DNA of 64,000 bases, from contig CM046858.1 of assembly GCA_025617745.1 (NCBI GenBank), positions 28,844,534 to 28,908,533 of the forward strand, in the 5' to 3' direction. The position numbers and the translations under genes are program-made. This DNA is from Heliocidaris erythrogramma (taxonomy: Eukaryota; Echinodermata; Echinoidea; Camarodonta; Echinometridae). The notes under the pieces are model-generated. The model worked only from the letters and a program-made list of their open reading frames with translations. It made no database searches and had not been told where the DNA came from. Shown here in pieces: positions 53,746-64,000 of this stretch (positions are counted from its first letter, which is position 1; each line of letters starts with the position of its first letter).

Positions 53746-54661
53746 GTAATGATAACAAGCAGGTTAGACTGGTTCCTTGAAATTAATGATTTTATTAATG
53801 GTAATCAAAGTGGCTTTCGTAAAGGTCGTAGAACGATAGATCATTTCGTACACTTGGAATCTTCGATACAAACTGGTTTCGCCAATAGGGAAAGTACCCT
53901 AGCTATATTTCTCGATCTAGAGAAGGCTTATGATATGGTATGGATTAATGATTTCCTGTCAGATAGGACTATTAGAGTCAAGGTTCATGGTACATTATCA
54001 AATACTAAAATTGTAGAAAACGGAGTGCCACAAGGTAGTGTCATTAATCCAATATTATTTAATATATCTGTACATGATTTATATAAACATATATCTCATG
54101 CTAAAATATGTCAGTTTGCTGACGATATTGCACTATGGAAAACTCGTAGAAATACTAATTTATTGAATAAACATCTCCGATCAGACCTTGATTGTATCTC
54201 CAAGTGGTGTAGGCAATGGGGATTTAAACTTTTTGCTACAAAATCAGTTGCATTAATGTTTTCCTTGAAGGGTCAGTTAAATAAGATGTCTGTAAGAATA
54301 TCCGATAAAGATATAGAATTTTAAAAGTCTGCTAAATTTCTTGGTTTGATTTTTGATTCCAGATTAACATGGAGTACCCATATCAAGTATATTTTAGATC
54401 GATGTCAAGTAAAAATCAATCTTTTGCGTTGTATTGCTGGTTGTAAATGGGGTGCGAACTGTAGTTCCCTCCTTAACATATACAGGGCTTTAATACGACC
54501 AGTTCTAGAGTATGGTTGTGAAGCATTTGACTCTGCCTCTGATTCTGTTAAGAATAAGTTAAATGGAATTCAGTATGAAGCTCTTAAAGATCACATTGCA
54601 AGAAAATTCCATCAAAATATATATTGGCTTAATACTTGTTATTGCATAGATGGCATACATT
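53746..54661 (+). pseudogene. LINE-B ORF2, 3' part: RT core
   Basis: Directly after the GGAAC duplication the RT continues: the NGNQSGFRKGRRTIDHFV segment, FLDLEKAYDMVW (first catalytic Asp), GVPQGSVINPILFN, FADDIALW (catalytic Asp pair, near 54118), then a TAA at 54322 and KFLGLIFDSRLTWSTHIKYI downstream. A short deletion removes residues between DMVW and INDFLSDR. The RNase H expected in an I-like element is missing because the R1 repeat (54662) replaces the 3' end. Confidence 0.85.
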
Positions 54662-54960
54662 AAACGCTTGGAAACATCTGAATTAATGATTATTATCAAT
54701 TATAAAACGGTAAAATACAGCCCCCGATATAGCAGCTGAAGAGCTCCTTGAACGCTGCTGAGATGTGTCCTGTCTAAGCAGACGATGTCCCATAACATCT
54801 TACACATTTTTCAGTGCCTGTTTTGTCATCTCCTCTTCACTTATTTCTCTTACTTGACTAGCGTCAGTCTTAATGTTAGTCTGTTGCCTAACTCTTAACT
54901 TCGTGTATGGTATTATTTTGATGAAAAATGCAGCGTTAAAAAATAAAGGAATCAGTCACA
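54662..54960 (-). repeat. Dispersed repeat family R1, right copy (inverted)
   Basis: Reverse complement of 27187-27511, with a deletion of about 25 bp near 54765. It abuts the broken end of LINE-B. Confidence 0.8.
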
Positions 54961-54983
54961 CAGAAAATAAATGCTGTGTCACA

Positions 54984-55319
54984 TGACTCACTGCAGTGAG
55001 TCTTTCGTTTGTCCGTGTGGTGACACACTTGTGAGTAATCTTATGCATACATGGTGAGTAATTTGACTCACTCGCTCCTTTATCAGAGTCACATGACTCA
55101 CTCAGATGACTCAAAGTTGAGAGCATCTGCGTCAAATGATGCAATAAATGCCATAAAATGAGTCTTCAATTTTGTCCGTATAGTGACACACTTTTGCATG
55201 CTCAGTGAGTCATGCCGTGTCATTTTACTCACATTTACTATTCAAAGAGTCACATGACTCACTCCCTGTGAGTCAGATGATTTAGAGTGGAAAGCAAATG
55301 AGTCTTGTTAATTGACTCA
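54984..55319. promoter_or_regulatory. Cluster of eight perfect AP-1-like TGASTCA sites
   Basis: TGACTCA or TGAGTCA occurs at 54984, 55064, 55094, 55107, 55206, 55255, 55269 and 55313, with several one-mismatch relatives (tgagtaa, tgagtct) between. An 18-bp perfect palindrome gactcactgcagtgagtc lies at 54985-55002. The spacing is irregular, so this is not a simple tandem repeat. TGASTCA is the consensus of AP-1/bZIP dimers. It may be an enhancer or an old degenerate minisatellite. Confidence 0.55.
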
Positions 55320-57752
55320 TTCAATTAAATACCATTTGGATGAATCAGAACCTTACCCATGTATCAAGACTCATTTCATGTTAAGTCAATAGACAAAAGT
55401 ACATGCCAGTCTTCTCACACTTTTCTATACCATGCAATGAGTCCTTGGTAAATGTAAACTTTCTCATGTATGCACAAGAAAATACTGATGCTGACTATTT
55501 GTTTCCAACAGCTCTCTATACAGTGAAGTCGGAAGACTGGCATGTACTCGAAAGGGGAAAATTGTATAATCCTCATATTGCGCGTAAATGGGGACGACTT
55601 CATATCCTGAATAAAAGAAACAGAGAAGAATATACATTATGGAACATATTTTATTATTGAGATAATCCACATTTTATTTTGTGTTCTTACAAAAGTTCAA
55701 CAACAAACTACCAAGGAAGATTCAATAATTACAGACACCACAGGAATTAAAATAACCACCCAAAGAACTAATGGGATAAATGTTGAATATCAAATCTCAA
55801 GCATGTTGGTCTAAAGCTGCTAGACGTGTGACCAACTATGGTAAATAAAATTCACCAAATGTTAATCCATTTCATCTGCAAAATGTTGAAGCAATGCGGT
55901 ACAGACATATGACTCTAAACATATGCTTGGTGTCTGCATAAAAGAAACAGTTATGTACATTAAAAAAACACTCACATGAATTAACATCATCCACTCCAGC
56001 TTAAATTCAAGATTTAAATTCAAAATTTAAATTGAATGAGATATCTAAAATTACAAATTGAAAAAATAAATAAATAGAAATTTGAAATTTAAATTCAATG
56101 ACAAGTGGTTACCTTAGCCACAGTTACTAGACATAACTTTAAGGTTTTACCATTGAGACTTTAATCAAATGTGTAAAAACAGACATACTTCCAGACTTGG
56201 AATAAGGTGTGCTACACTGTCATTTTGTTACTATGTGGGTAATTATATAACTTACATATATATGACACAGAGATTAATCATAATCTTGCATGTGACACAG
56301 ATATCAATTCAAGTCACGGAATTGTTTGAAATGTGTCTTTGATGCGAAAGAACAAAATCAATACACTTGACAGTATACTGGCACCTTTACAATAACATGC
56401 ATGTCTAATTATTTTGCTTTGTAATTTATAAGCAGAACACTCCAATACAATTCAGAAAACTCCTTAACACATGTACATTTAAGGCTAATACTGGACCATC
56501 TTATTAGTAGCTACACTTTATACTTTGCTGCATTTGGTATGCTCATTCTTTATTATGGCACAATTTGAATTCAATTAAGGGAGATTCAGCAAGATCGACC
56601 TGTAAGGTAAGATGGCCCTGCGCTGGTTTATGGCTTCTAGATCTGCCAATCCTTATAAAGCTCCTCCTTTTGCTTTAATTTGTGGAATGCTTCCAGTACA
56701 TACTACTCGTACCTGTTGATTACAAAATACTTGAAACATGATTGACTAGGATCCAGCTGATGTGACTTTCATAGTTTCATTTTCTCATCTGGGCATTACA
56801 GAGTTCAAATATTCCCATAAAGGCTTAAGGACCTCCATCTTTGCTGAATCTTCCCCTAGTATGATACACTTTCATAGGATTAATTTCACCACTAAATTAG
56901 AATTCAAAATTCTATGATCACTTTCATATAACATTACATTATTATCCCTTGCAAAAGCATTTTCTGTATTCTAGGATTTCAGTGTAAATGTCTCAGATAT
57001 ACAGGAAGACAGAGTTAATGATCAGATCGCCAGATGCTCCTCTACATTAGATAAACTGTGTGATACTCCTATGGAAGTTTTTTCTCTTTCTTCTTTTCCT
57101 TATTCCTTCTACCGCAATTGGCACCATCCCTGCCCCTATCAATTAAATCATTTCAGTCCATTTACAACTTCACAGCTCCTCCTCAAAAATAATGCTAGTG
57201 ACAATGACATACATATTTCCTTACAAAAGAAAAGTAGAACATCGAGTCTCATATGGGTCAGTTGCTCCATACTTTTTTTTATACCAACACGGGGTTCTGG
57301 ATATGTTTTATTAAAATTAAGCAATACTTTTTGCCTCTCCAGGCGAGGTGAACCATTTAAACAATACTGCATTCTCCTAAGCTGTTCTGTACCAAGTTTG
57401 ATTACATCCAATAATGCATATTAAAGGTGGCATGTACCTTCTGCAGACCTTCCCAGGTACAGCATAACATTAATGTTACCAAGTGTTTGTGTAGACAGTA
57501 CATGTCTCTAAAATATGAAGTTATCTAAATTTAATTAAACTGAAATTTTTTCAGAAATTATACATTTTGGGATGTTTGAAAAGGACATTTCTTTTGGTAT
57601 AAACTGTGTTAACACCTAATCTTTAAGAACACAATTATGTGAACATTCTCATGGGGCCACTAAGTGGCTAACTTAGGTGACACTGAACAGTCATAAACCA
57701 ATGAATACTACAAACAGTAACTTTTAGAGCCCTCTGAGAGATAGTGAGGGTC
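55320..57752. other. No gene recognised; one small inverted repeat
   Basis: A 17-bp perfect inverted pair (agtacatgccagtcttc at 55398, its complement at 55532) marks a possible small foldback. Open frames at 55403-55660 and 57071-57424 and their - strand counterparts lack known motifs. Confidence 0.45.
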
Positions 57753-58104
57753 GGATCATTCCATGTCAAATCACCCAATGGGTTGAACCCGACCCTTTTT
57801 TATTTTGATGAAACTTAGTGTACTTGTTAAGTGTGATCCCACAGCACCAAATCTCAAATTTTAGGTCAATCGGGTGAGGGGTTTGGGAGATATGCCCCAC
57901 CCAATTTTGAGATTTTCAGCAAAAATGGGCGTGGCCGCCTACCTTTGAACCCTTGTATCTCGGGAACTAATGGGTCAATCTTCACAAAACTGGTACTGTT
58001 GGAAAGGGAATTCACACCCAATAAGTACACCAAGTTTCAACAAAATCAAAAATGGTAGGGTTAAAATTTTCAAATTTTTTGGGTGATTTGACATGGAATG
58101 ACCC
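57753..58104. mobile_element. 352-bp MITE with 24-bp terminal inverted repeats
   Basis: The ends ggatcattccatgtcaaatc (continuing accc) and the inverted copy at 58081-58104 match at 23 of 24 positions. The interior has no transposase. The superfamily and the target duplication could not be determined. Confidence 0.8.
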
Positions 58105-60317
58105 ATTCATGTATTTACTGTTCAGTTGAAGACTTGGTAAGACTTGGTGTTGAGGTTGTATATATCATTCGGACAACCTTAGCTGGAGTAGTGGTTTCAT
58201 CTGCAAGGTTAATCATCCAGCAAATGTTTGATTTCATTGTCATCTGCCGTGTGCTGGATGTGTGCAGCTGGACTCTCAGGTTTCTGAAAAAGGGAAACAA
58301 AATGGAACAAAAACATGTTAATCTTAAAAAGACTGAGCTTTTAAAGAAGCTGGAAAGACTGGAAGGAATGGGAGTGGCACACAAGGGCCAACCTAAGATA
58401 ATCAGTGTCTGGCATGATCTTAAGAATTCTTGATTATAAGTCCATAGATAATGCATTTTTAAAAAACTTTCTTTACACCTTCAAGAGGTCCCCAAGGCTA
58501 TAGCAAATGAAGTTAAGCTTTAAAAATAGATTAATTTTATTGATCATTAAATAGCAAAAATTAATGGATAGAATGGTAATAAATATAGTGAATTTCTCAT
58601 TATTTCTTTATATTTCTGTTGTATTTTTCTCCAAATTTATTGCTTCTGTATATCTCATGCTCAGGAAACATATTACAAATGTCCCCTTTTCTAGCATTTT
58701 AGAGTTGAACATGTACATATTATTACTTGAAAAGTCTGGAATCAGAAAGCAATGATTTGTCATGAATCAGATGAAGAAAATTTGACTTCATTTATTTTTC
58801 TAGTTACACAATATGCTTAAAGATGCAATGAACACATTTGGCAAAGAGTAAATAAAAACATACTTTGCTTTTTCTACCCCTGGTTTATTACCTTGCTCTG
58901 TGGAGAAACCAGCATGTGAAACTTCTCGCCCAGTAGCTGAGGAAGCAGCATAAGAGCTCCATAGGATCTGATGCCTAGAATTGTCAAAAATAGAAGACGA
59001 TGATACAGAAATGAAGAAATTGTAAAGATGCACATCAATTTAGCCTGGGCCCCGTAACACAAAGGTTAATTTGTAATCGACTGAAAAATGGCAATGGCCA
59101 ATCAACATTATCGTTGTATGCACATACATATACTGTACAAACGGTTGACCATTAAAAGGTAAAGTAAGTACTCCAACCTAGCTACTACCACCTGCAGCCT
59201 GGTGGACGGTTCTCTTCTACATGGAAATTTTGCAATAACAGAGGAATGGGATATGTATAATCACTTATTACTCTATTTACGATGAACGTGCATCAAACGC
59301 ACGTTTACCTGCTTTCGCTTACGATTACCCTAGTGATCACATGACATTTGTACGTTTCTCGCACAATAACCTATTGTTAGTGCTGTCGTGGACAGTCCTT
59401 CTGTTGACTAGCCTGTCGATGAACCCTGTAATGTATTTTGACGGGAAGCAACATGTCGACAGATATTCTATTCTTTCCAACAAGAATTGAAGTATTATAT
59501 TTAAATCAAGATGGGAGATATGTGGATTTCACCGTCCCACTTTCATATCATCAAGTTACTGTAATATTTCATCATCATAAATAAAAATGACAGACACATC
59601 ATGCTGCTGACCTCTTTTGTGAAGTCATTTTTTACCAGCCATTGTTTTGTCGACAGTTGTCGATGTCGGATAGATATTTAACATATGTCGACAGAGAAAT
59701 TTCTACTTAACCCATTGTAACTTTTTGCAACTCTTGTTGTGACTAAGCCTTCAAGGGAACCAAAACCCAGACATATGCATAGAGTATTAAAATGAACGAA
59801 GAAACAGTCAAGAGATTAATGCGCTTAGATAGCTGAGTGTCTGTTCCCTATAACAATATATTCTGTTAGGTTAACAATGACAAAAAATACTTAGTTAATG
59901 GCATAATTCAACAATGCTTTTACAATGAAAAATTGAGCTGGGAATACCTATTAAGTATCATGATATGTCTTATGATATAAAAAACATACAATTGGGAAAA
60001 AATCCCAGCTTGACTGTTCAGAGTCATAAATTATTTTCTTGCTGAATCGTCCTTATTTGGTCCATTTGCTTACTGTACTGGAATAAATCATATCAGATAC
60101 AGGGTACCATTATTACAATAATGTCACACGGTTCATTCAAATTATGTTGACAATATCTTCTTTTTTCCCCCCAATATCTTTTTTTTTTTTTATTCTTGCG
60201 TGTTTTTGTTCATATTCACGTTTTTTGAGAGGGGCCCAGAACATCTACTATTTTCTCTGCACGTCCGCTCCTTATTAATATTATGAGATTCGAAGTATAG
60301 ACCTAACACTACACTAG
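58105..60317. other. No gene recognised
   Basis: The frame 58098-58433 and its reverse have no family motif. On the - strand, gacaattctag|gcatcag and cagagcaag|gtaata (about 58954 to 58870) would bound an 83-bp exon open in all frames, too little to call a gene. Confidence 0.4.
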
Positions 60318-60585
60318 TTAGCCCCCCCCCCCCCCCCCGGGGGGGGGGGTACTCACGTATATTGGGTATACGGGGACGTGCCACTGGGAAGGGTGACTTT
60401 TTGAAGAAAGATCCTTAGACATGGGTCCCATTTTCCCCCAAAAAATCCTTAGACATGGGTGCCTATTTACAGCAAAACGACCCTTGGATGTGGGTATGGG
60501 TCTGGAGTTCTCAGCCGCACACCCCCCCCCCCCCCCCCCCGTCCGATTATAATCTGAGTACCCCCCCCCCCCCCCCCCCCCCCGG
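60318..60585. repeat. Repeat bounded by C and G runs with a twice-used gacatgggt motif
   Basis: C18 followed at once by G11 near 60322-60350 forms a palindrome. Then come tattgggtatacggggacgt and two copies of ccttagacatgggt (60413, 60450), and C runs near 60524 and 60560. It looks like a dispersed or minisatellite-derived repeat, not coding. Confidence 0.65.
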
Positions 60586-62044
60586 GTAATTAGCCCTAGG
60601 CTAGGCCTACGGTCTACACACACGGTACCGTGCGTATACACATCGTACAAGCCCACACACGCAGTCTTCACCACACATGTTAAAGCCAAGTTATAGTCAT
60701 ACCATACTCAGTCACACTCATAGAAAAGGTCCCTGCCTTGTGCAATTGTAACTGTGTGCTTTACTTTTAAGAAGTACCGGTAGGCCTAAGATCTAACGCT
60801 GGGCCTACGGTAGTTAGATTAGAACGGCATTATGATGATTATCGTGGTTTAGAAAACCACTATTCACTCCGCACATAAGCGCTTCAGCCTTCATTGCGTA
60901 CACGCATTGCCATTGGTTTTCTCATTCCCCGTCCATATAGACTCTGCACTTTATTTTTGCGTGCTAATTACGAACGAGGAGTGGTTCCCTCAACCACGAT
61001 GCATTCTATAGCTGTTCTAATAAAAGCAAAAACTTGAATAAATGTCAAAATTAGTCACACAAACGACACCAAAAAAAATGCAGAACGACATATACTTACA
61101 CCAACGAACGTAGAGGGCGGCAACACTTTGCAGTCTTGCTATGAGGAAGGTTCACTTCTTACGCGCATGCAGTTGAAGTGCGCGCACATTTTGGTAGGCA
61201 TGCCAACAAAACCATAAATCGAAGTAATACAATGACGGATTGATAGCGACATGAAAACAAAAGGAGATACTATGAATAGATACAGATTTCAAAAAAAATA
61301 TATAATGCAAGAATACATTATTTGAAACATTATTCTATCCATGATACCGTGTACATTTTATTTCTATAATCTATGATCTTATCGTAAATCGGCACCTTTG
61401 TGATCAGTGATTGTACCAGTGTGCTAAATTCATGACGTTTTCGGCAAGCTGATTTTGTGACCACTCGCAATGCATTTCGGGATAGGGGTAACCTCTCTCC
61501 CGCTGCGGGCGTACTGCTGAAATTAAATAAAATCCATTCGCTGATCCATCAAAATGCGGTACCAATGAATGCGTCGTCTGCTGAGCTTGTTAACGGTATA
61601 TGTAGCTAGCGTCAGCGTAGGCGGCTGGCGGCTGGGCAAGGCGAGGGAAAGGTACCGAGCGTCATACCATCTCGCTGCACTGGACGTGCCCGAGGACGTA
61701 TATATAGCTGTGCTGTCAGGGTATGAATATTTCATAATTTATGATAACGGCTAAACACATCCATAAAACAAAAACAAACAAACAAACAAACAGCAACAAC
61801 CACAACGTTAAAGGCAACACCAGTGATTCTTGCTGCAGGGAATTTAATTGGAAATTGGAAATTTCGACATGAATTGAATTCATATCTTTTATTAAAAAAG
61901 TTTTAAATAATTCTATTCATTAATTTTTGGTTATTCATGATTAATTTTTTGTATTATTTTTTAGTTTTTTTTTAATTAATTAATAATCAATATTATTATT
62001 ATTAGGTGTGTATTTATGTATGTATATATTCATTTATTAACCTA
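60586..62044. other. Intergenic; CpG-richer stretch near 61120-61720
   Basis: The sequence around 61569-61720 is richer in CpG and holds a + frame starting MRRLLSLLTVYVASVSVGG, which resembles a signal peptide. There is no matching downstream exon in the window. The rest is AT-rich with a caaacaaacaaa run (about 61770-61790). Confidence 0.35.
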
Positions 62045-62062
62045 ATTTACTGCAATAAATCA

Positions 62063-62222
62063 TATATACCTACCTATTATGCCTGTAGTCTTGACTACGG
62101 GACCCCTTCGAGAATTATCACACATGTGTCACAAAATTGTGCGCACCCCCCGTAATCCTATTGTCCCCTTTGCCACTCACGCGCGTCAGTACGCTACGGC
62201 CATCTTCCTCTTTCTTGCTCGC
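62063..62222 (+). repeat. DIRS copy 3 left inverted terminal repeat
   Basis: Homologous to 5331-5490 and 32645-32805; its partner lies beyond the window. Confidence 0.88.
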
Positions 62223-62634
62223 CCCCCGACGAGTTAGGACGTATAGTCACAGCGCTCCTGAAATCAGGTCGTATAGTATCTTTTTGGTGCGCTTTTTCAC
62301 ATAGTTAAAGCACTTTTAGGTACCTATATTCGTTATAGATTATAGTACTTTGTGTTTTATTAGTCACTCTTGCCGATTGCAAGGGATTTTTTGACTCCCT
62401 TTCTTGGCATTTATTTTTCTCTTTCACGGTCAGCCCCACGTAGATATTTCCGTGTTTGCGGGTGTTTCCGTTTGTCACCGAGCCTTCGGGTTCGGTGTTT
62501 GTTCTTACGGTTTAGGCTGTGAAAATTTCTTTAGTGCGTATCTCCCAAATAAACTTTAGTTTTATTTACTGCATTCAGTTGAAGTATTTCTTAATTTGAA
62601 AAGTATACTTTATTGTCTGTTTTATTGCAGTGGT

Positions 62635-64000
62635 ATGAATTCGGAAGAAGAAGCAGCTGGGTCAAGGAGACCTGCTTCTTCCGAAGAGTTGTCTAGCAAG
62701 ACGACTCGGCCTTCCAGAACTCCCCCGAGTACAGCGGTACGCGGGGAGGGGGGAGGGAGGAGGGCTAAAGGTAAGTTGCCTAGTGGTGTTCCCTTGCAGA
62801 GTTTGCCAGTTTCGGAGCTTGCGGCTTCGGGACGGGTGGCGTTAACTGAATCGGGATTGTCAACTCCGAAGCCTGTGGTTTCGGGGTGGGTGGCGTCAGA
62901 TTCTAGTGGTTTGGATATCTCGAATCCAATCCCCCGGTCGCTGAGACCAGAGGGGGGGGGGGGGGGCTGTTGTTTCCCGTACGGTAGCGTTCACTCGCTC
63001 TGATCCGTTAGGGGAGACGCGCCCCACTACTGCAGGGCAACCCACGGGCTTAGTCCATGTTTGTCTGGGTTCTCAAACCCTAGCCCCCGGCAAACGCCAT
63101 ATGGGGGAACGAGTACTTTCTGGGCTGTCTCAGTTGCCAGCTGATGGGAATGCTCGAGCTAACAATTATGGACGCTCTTCGGAGCAACAGGTGTTTTCAC
63201 CTGAGTGCGTGACTACTAGTGCTCCCCTATTGCCGCTTTCGAGCGGTCCAATAGTGGGTTCACATGCCTTTAGTAGTCATCGGGCACATACCGGGTCATC
63301 TCGGTCTGCCCACGCACTGGGAGCTTTTAGCTCCCAACCCATGGCTACGGCATCTTCTTGCCTAGCCAATATGGGTGATTTGGGCGATTCTCTAGGCTTA
63401 CGCCATGAGCGCTCCAATCCCTTTATGGGAAGTGAACGTCCCTCCGCGGAGGAATCGGTTCGTGTTTCCGAAGACGCTTCGGGGATCCGAATGAATCCGA
63501 TTAAGCGTTCTAAGAAAAGGGTTTCGGCTACGACTATTGTCGAGCCAGCCAAGAAAAAGGCCAAGAAGAAGGCGAAAAGAGGCGAGGCTTTGCGGCCTCT
63601 TGCCCGTCTGGCCTGGCTGACCCGGCTAGCTCCTCTCAAGCTGACATGTTCAGTATGATGCGGGCTTTTGCTCAGAATCAGGGTTGGTCCTTTGTACCGG
63701 CTTCTTCAACCCTGACTTCTGTCCCTATTCAGGGATCTCGCTTTGAGTCTGATCAACCTTTTGTGATTGATTCCTCTTTGTCTGAGACTGATTCGCATGT
63801 GCCTCCTACTCCCGCGGCCCTTGGGGCTCCGCCGGGCGAGGAGACTGTTGGTGAACCATGCGGGGACCCGCCTGCGGAGGCCTTTGTTAGCGTTCCTTTG
63901 TCTCATTCCACTCGGGTGGAACCAGATTTGGATGCGTCCTCTCAATCTTCGGTTCCCGAATCGCTTGGGCAGGCGGAGTCTCAATCGCTCAATCTCTATG
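62635..64000 (+). pseudogene. DIRS copy 3 gag-like region, partial
   Basis: ATG at 62635 opens MNSEEEAAGSRRPASSEELS and the frame runs through the site of the copy 1/2 stop (SLPVSELAASGRVALTESG) to 63000, where it ends soon after a G14 run (62953-62966) that is much shorter in copy 1. The downstream frame (63101-63658) carries KKKAKKKAKRGEA, then shifts. Loss of frame at a G homopolymer could also be an assembly error. Confidence 0.7.

Larger units (their letters stand above)
62045..64000 (+). mobile_element. DIRS-type retrotransposon, copy 3 (runs off the window)
   Basis: Starts with the same atttactgcaataaatcat end and continues colinearly with copy 1 through the leader and gag region to the window edge. 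It has neither the 544-bp gag deletion of copy 2 nor the shared gag stop of copies 1 and 2, so it is closer to an intact element in this part. Confidence 0.92.

Noticed and set aside
58870-58954. 83-bp minus-strand exon (tag|gcatcag ... agcaag|gtaata)
   Set aside because: Splice-like ends exist and all three frames are open, but no peptide motif and no neighbouring exon could be matched.
61569-61754. Signal-peptide-like first exon on the + strand
   Set aside because: The frame starts MRRLLSLLTVYVASVSVGG in a CpG-richer stretch, but no downstream exon, donor of good quality or family similarity supports a gene.

Overview
This is eukaryotic nuclear DNA, almost certainly from a marine invertebrate animal. 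The mix of transposons (a DIRS-type tyrosine-recombinase retrotransposon in three copies, a Ty3/Gypsy element whose integrase precedes an RNase H remnant, a Penelope-like element, I-like and L2/CR1-like LINEs, many MITEs), the long G/C homopolymer runs and the spliced SLC22 gene fit a deuterostome; an echinoderm is my best guess but the sequence does not prove it. There are no operons. Most open reading frames longer than 60 codons are parts of mobile elements or chance frames.

Host gene. Four exons on the + strand (2990-3198, 12099-12207, 13263-13472, 15992-16073) join with matching phases and consensus splice sites into the C-terminal half of an SLC22 (organic ion transporter) protein. Earlier exons lie left of the window. 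Its 8.9-kb intron carries a whole DIRS element, and other introns and the 3' region carry a piggyBac-like MITE, an L2/CR1 LINE and a mariner-like foldback element.

Repeat landscape. 1-2460 is an I-like LINE with RNase H. 19.8-24.9 kb is a tandem segmental duplication whose first unit holds 2.5 kb of extra DNA with telomere-like repeats, GC-rich inverted arms and a 62-bp minisatellite. 29.9-30.4 kb has a tRNA-headed SINE and a 254-bp palindrome of the SINE body. DIRS copies lie at 5312-11382, 32627-38069 and 62045 to the window end.

Nested island 38.4-54.7 kb. An older I-like LINE was split at 41976/53746 by a young Ty3/Gypsy element (5-bp GGAAC target duplication, LTRs differing at only about ten positions by eye). 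That element keeps gag, protease and a full DDE integrase but has lost its reverse transcriptase. Its 5' LTR holds a 239-bp MITE-like insertion. Its 3' LTR holds a Penelope-like element with an intact 739-codon RT/GIY-YIG frame, 715-bp inverted repeats, and a 38-nt minimal hammerhead ribozyme in each repeat.

After the island come a dense cluster of AP-1-like TGASTCA sites (54984-55319), a MITE with 24-bp terminal inverted repeats (57753-58104) and several kilobases with nothing recognisable. The strongest leads are the RT-less integrase-bearing LTR element, the paired hammerheads, the DIRS internal complementary region with lesions shared between copies, the TGASTCA cluster and the segmental duplication.
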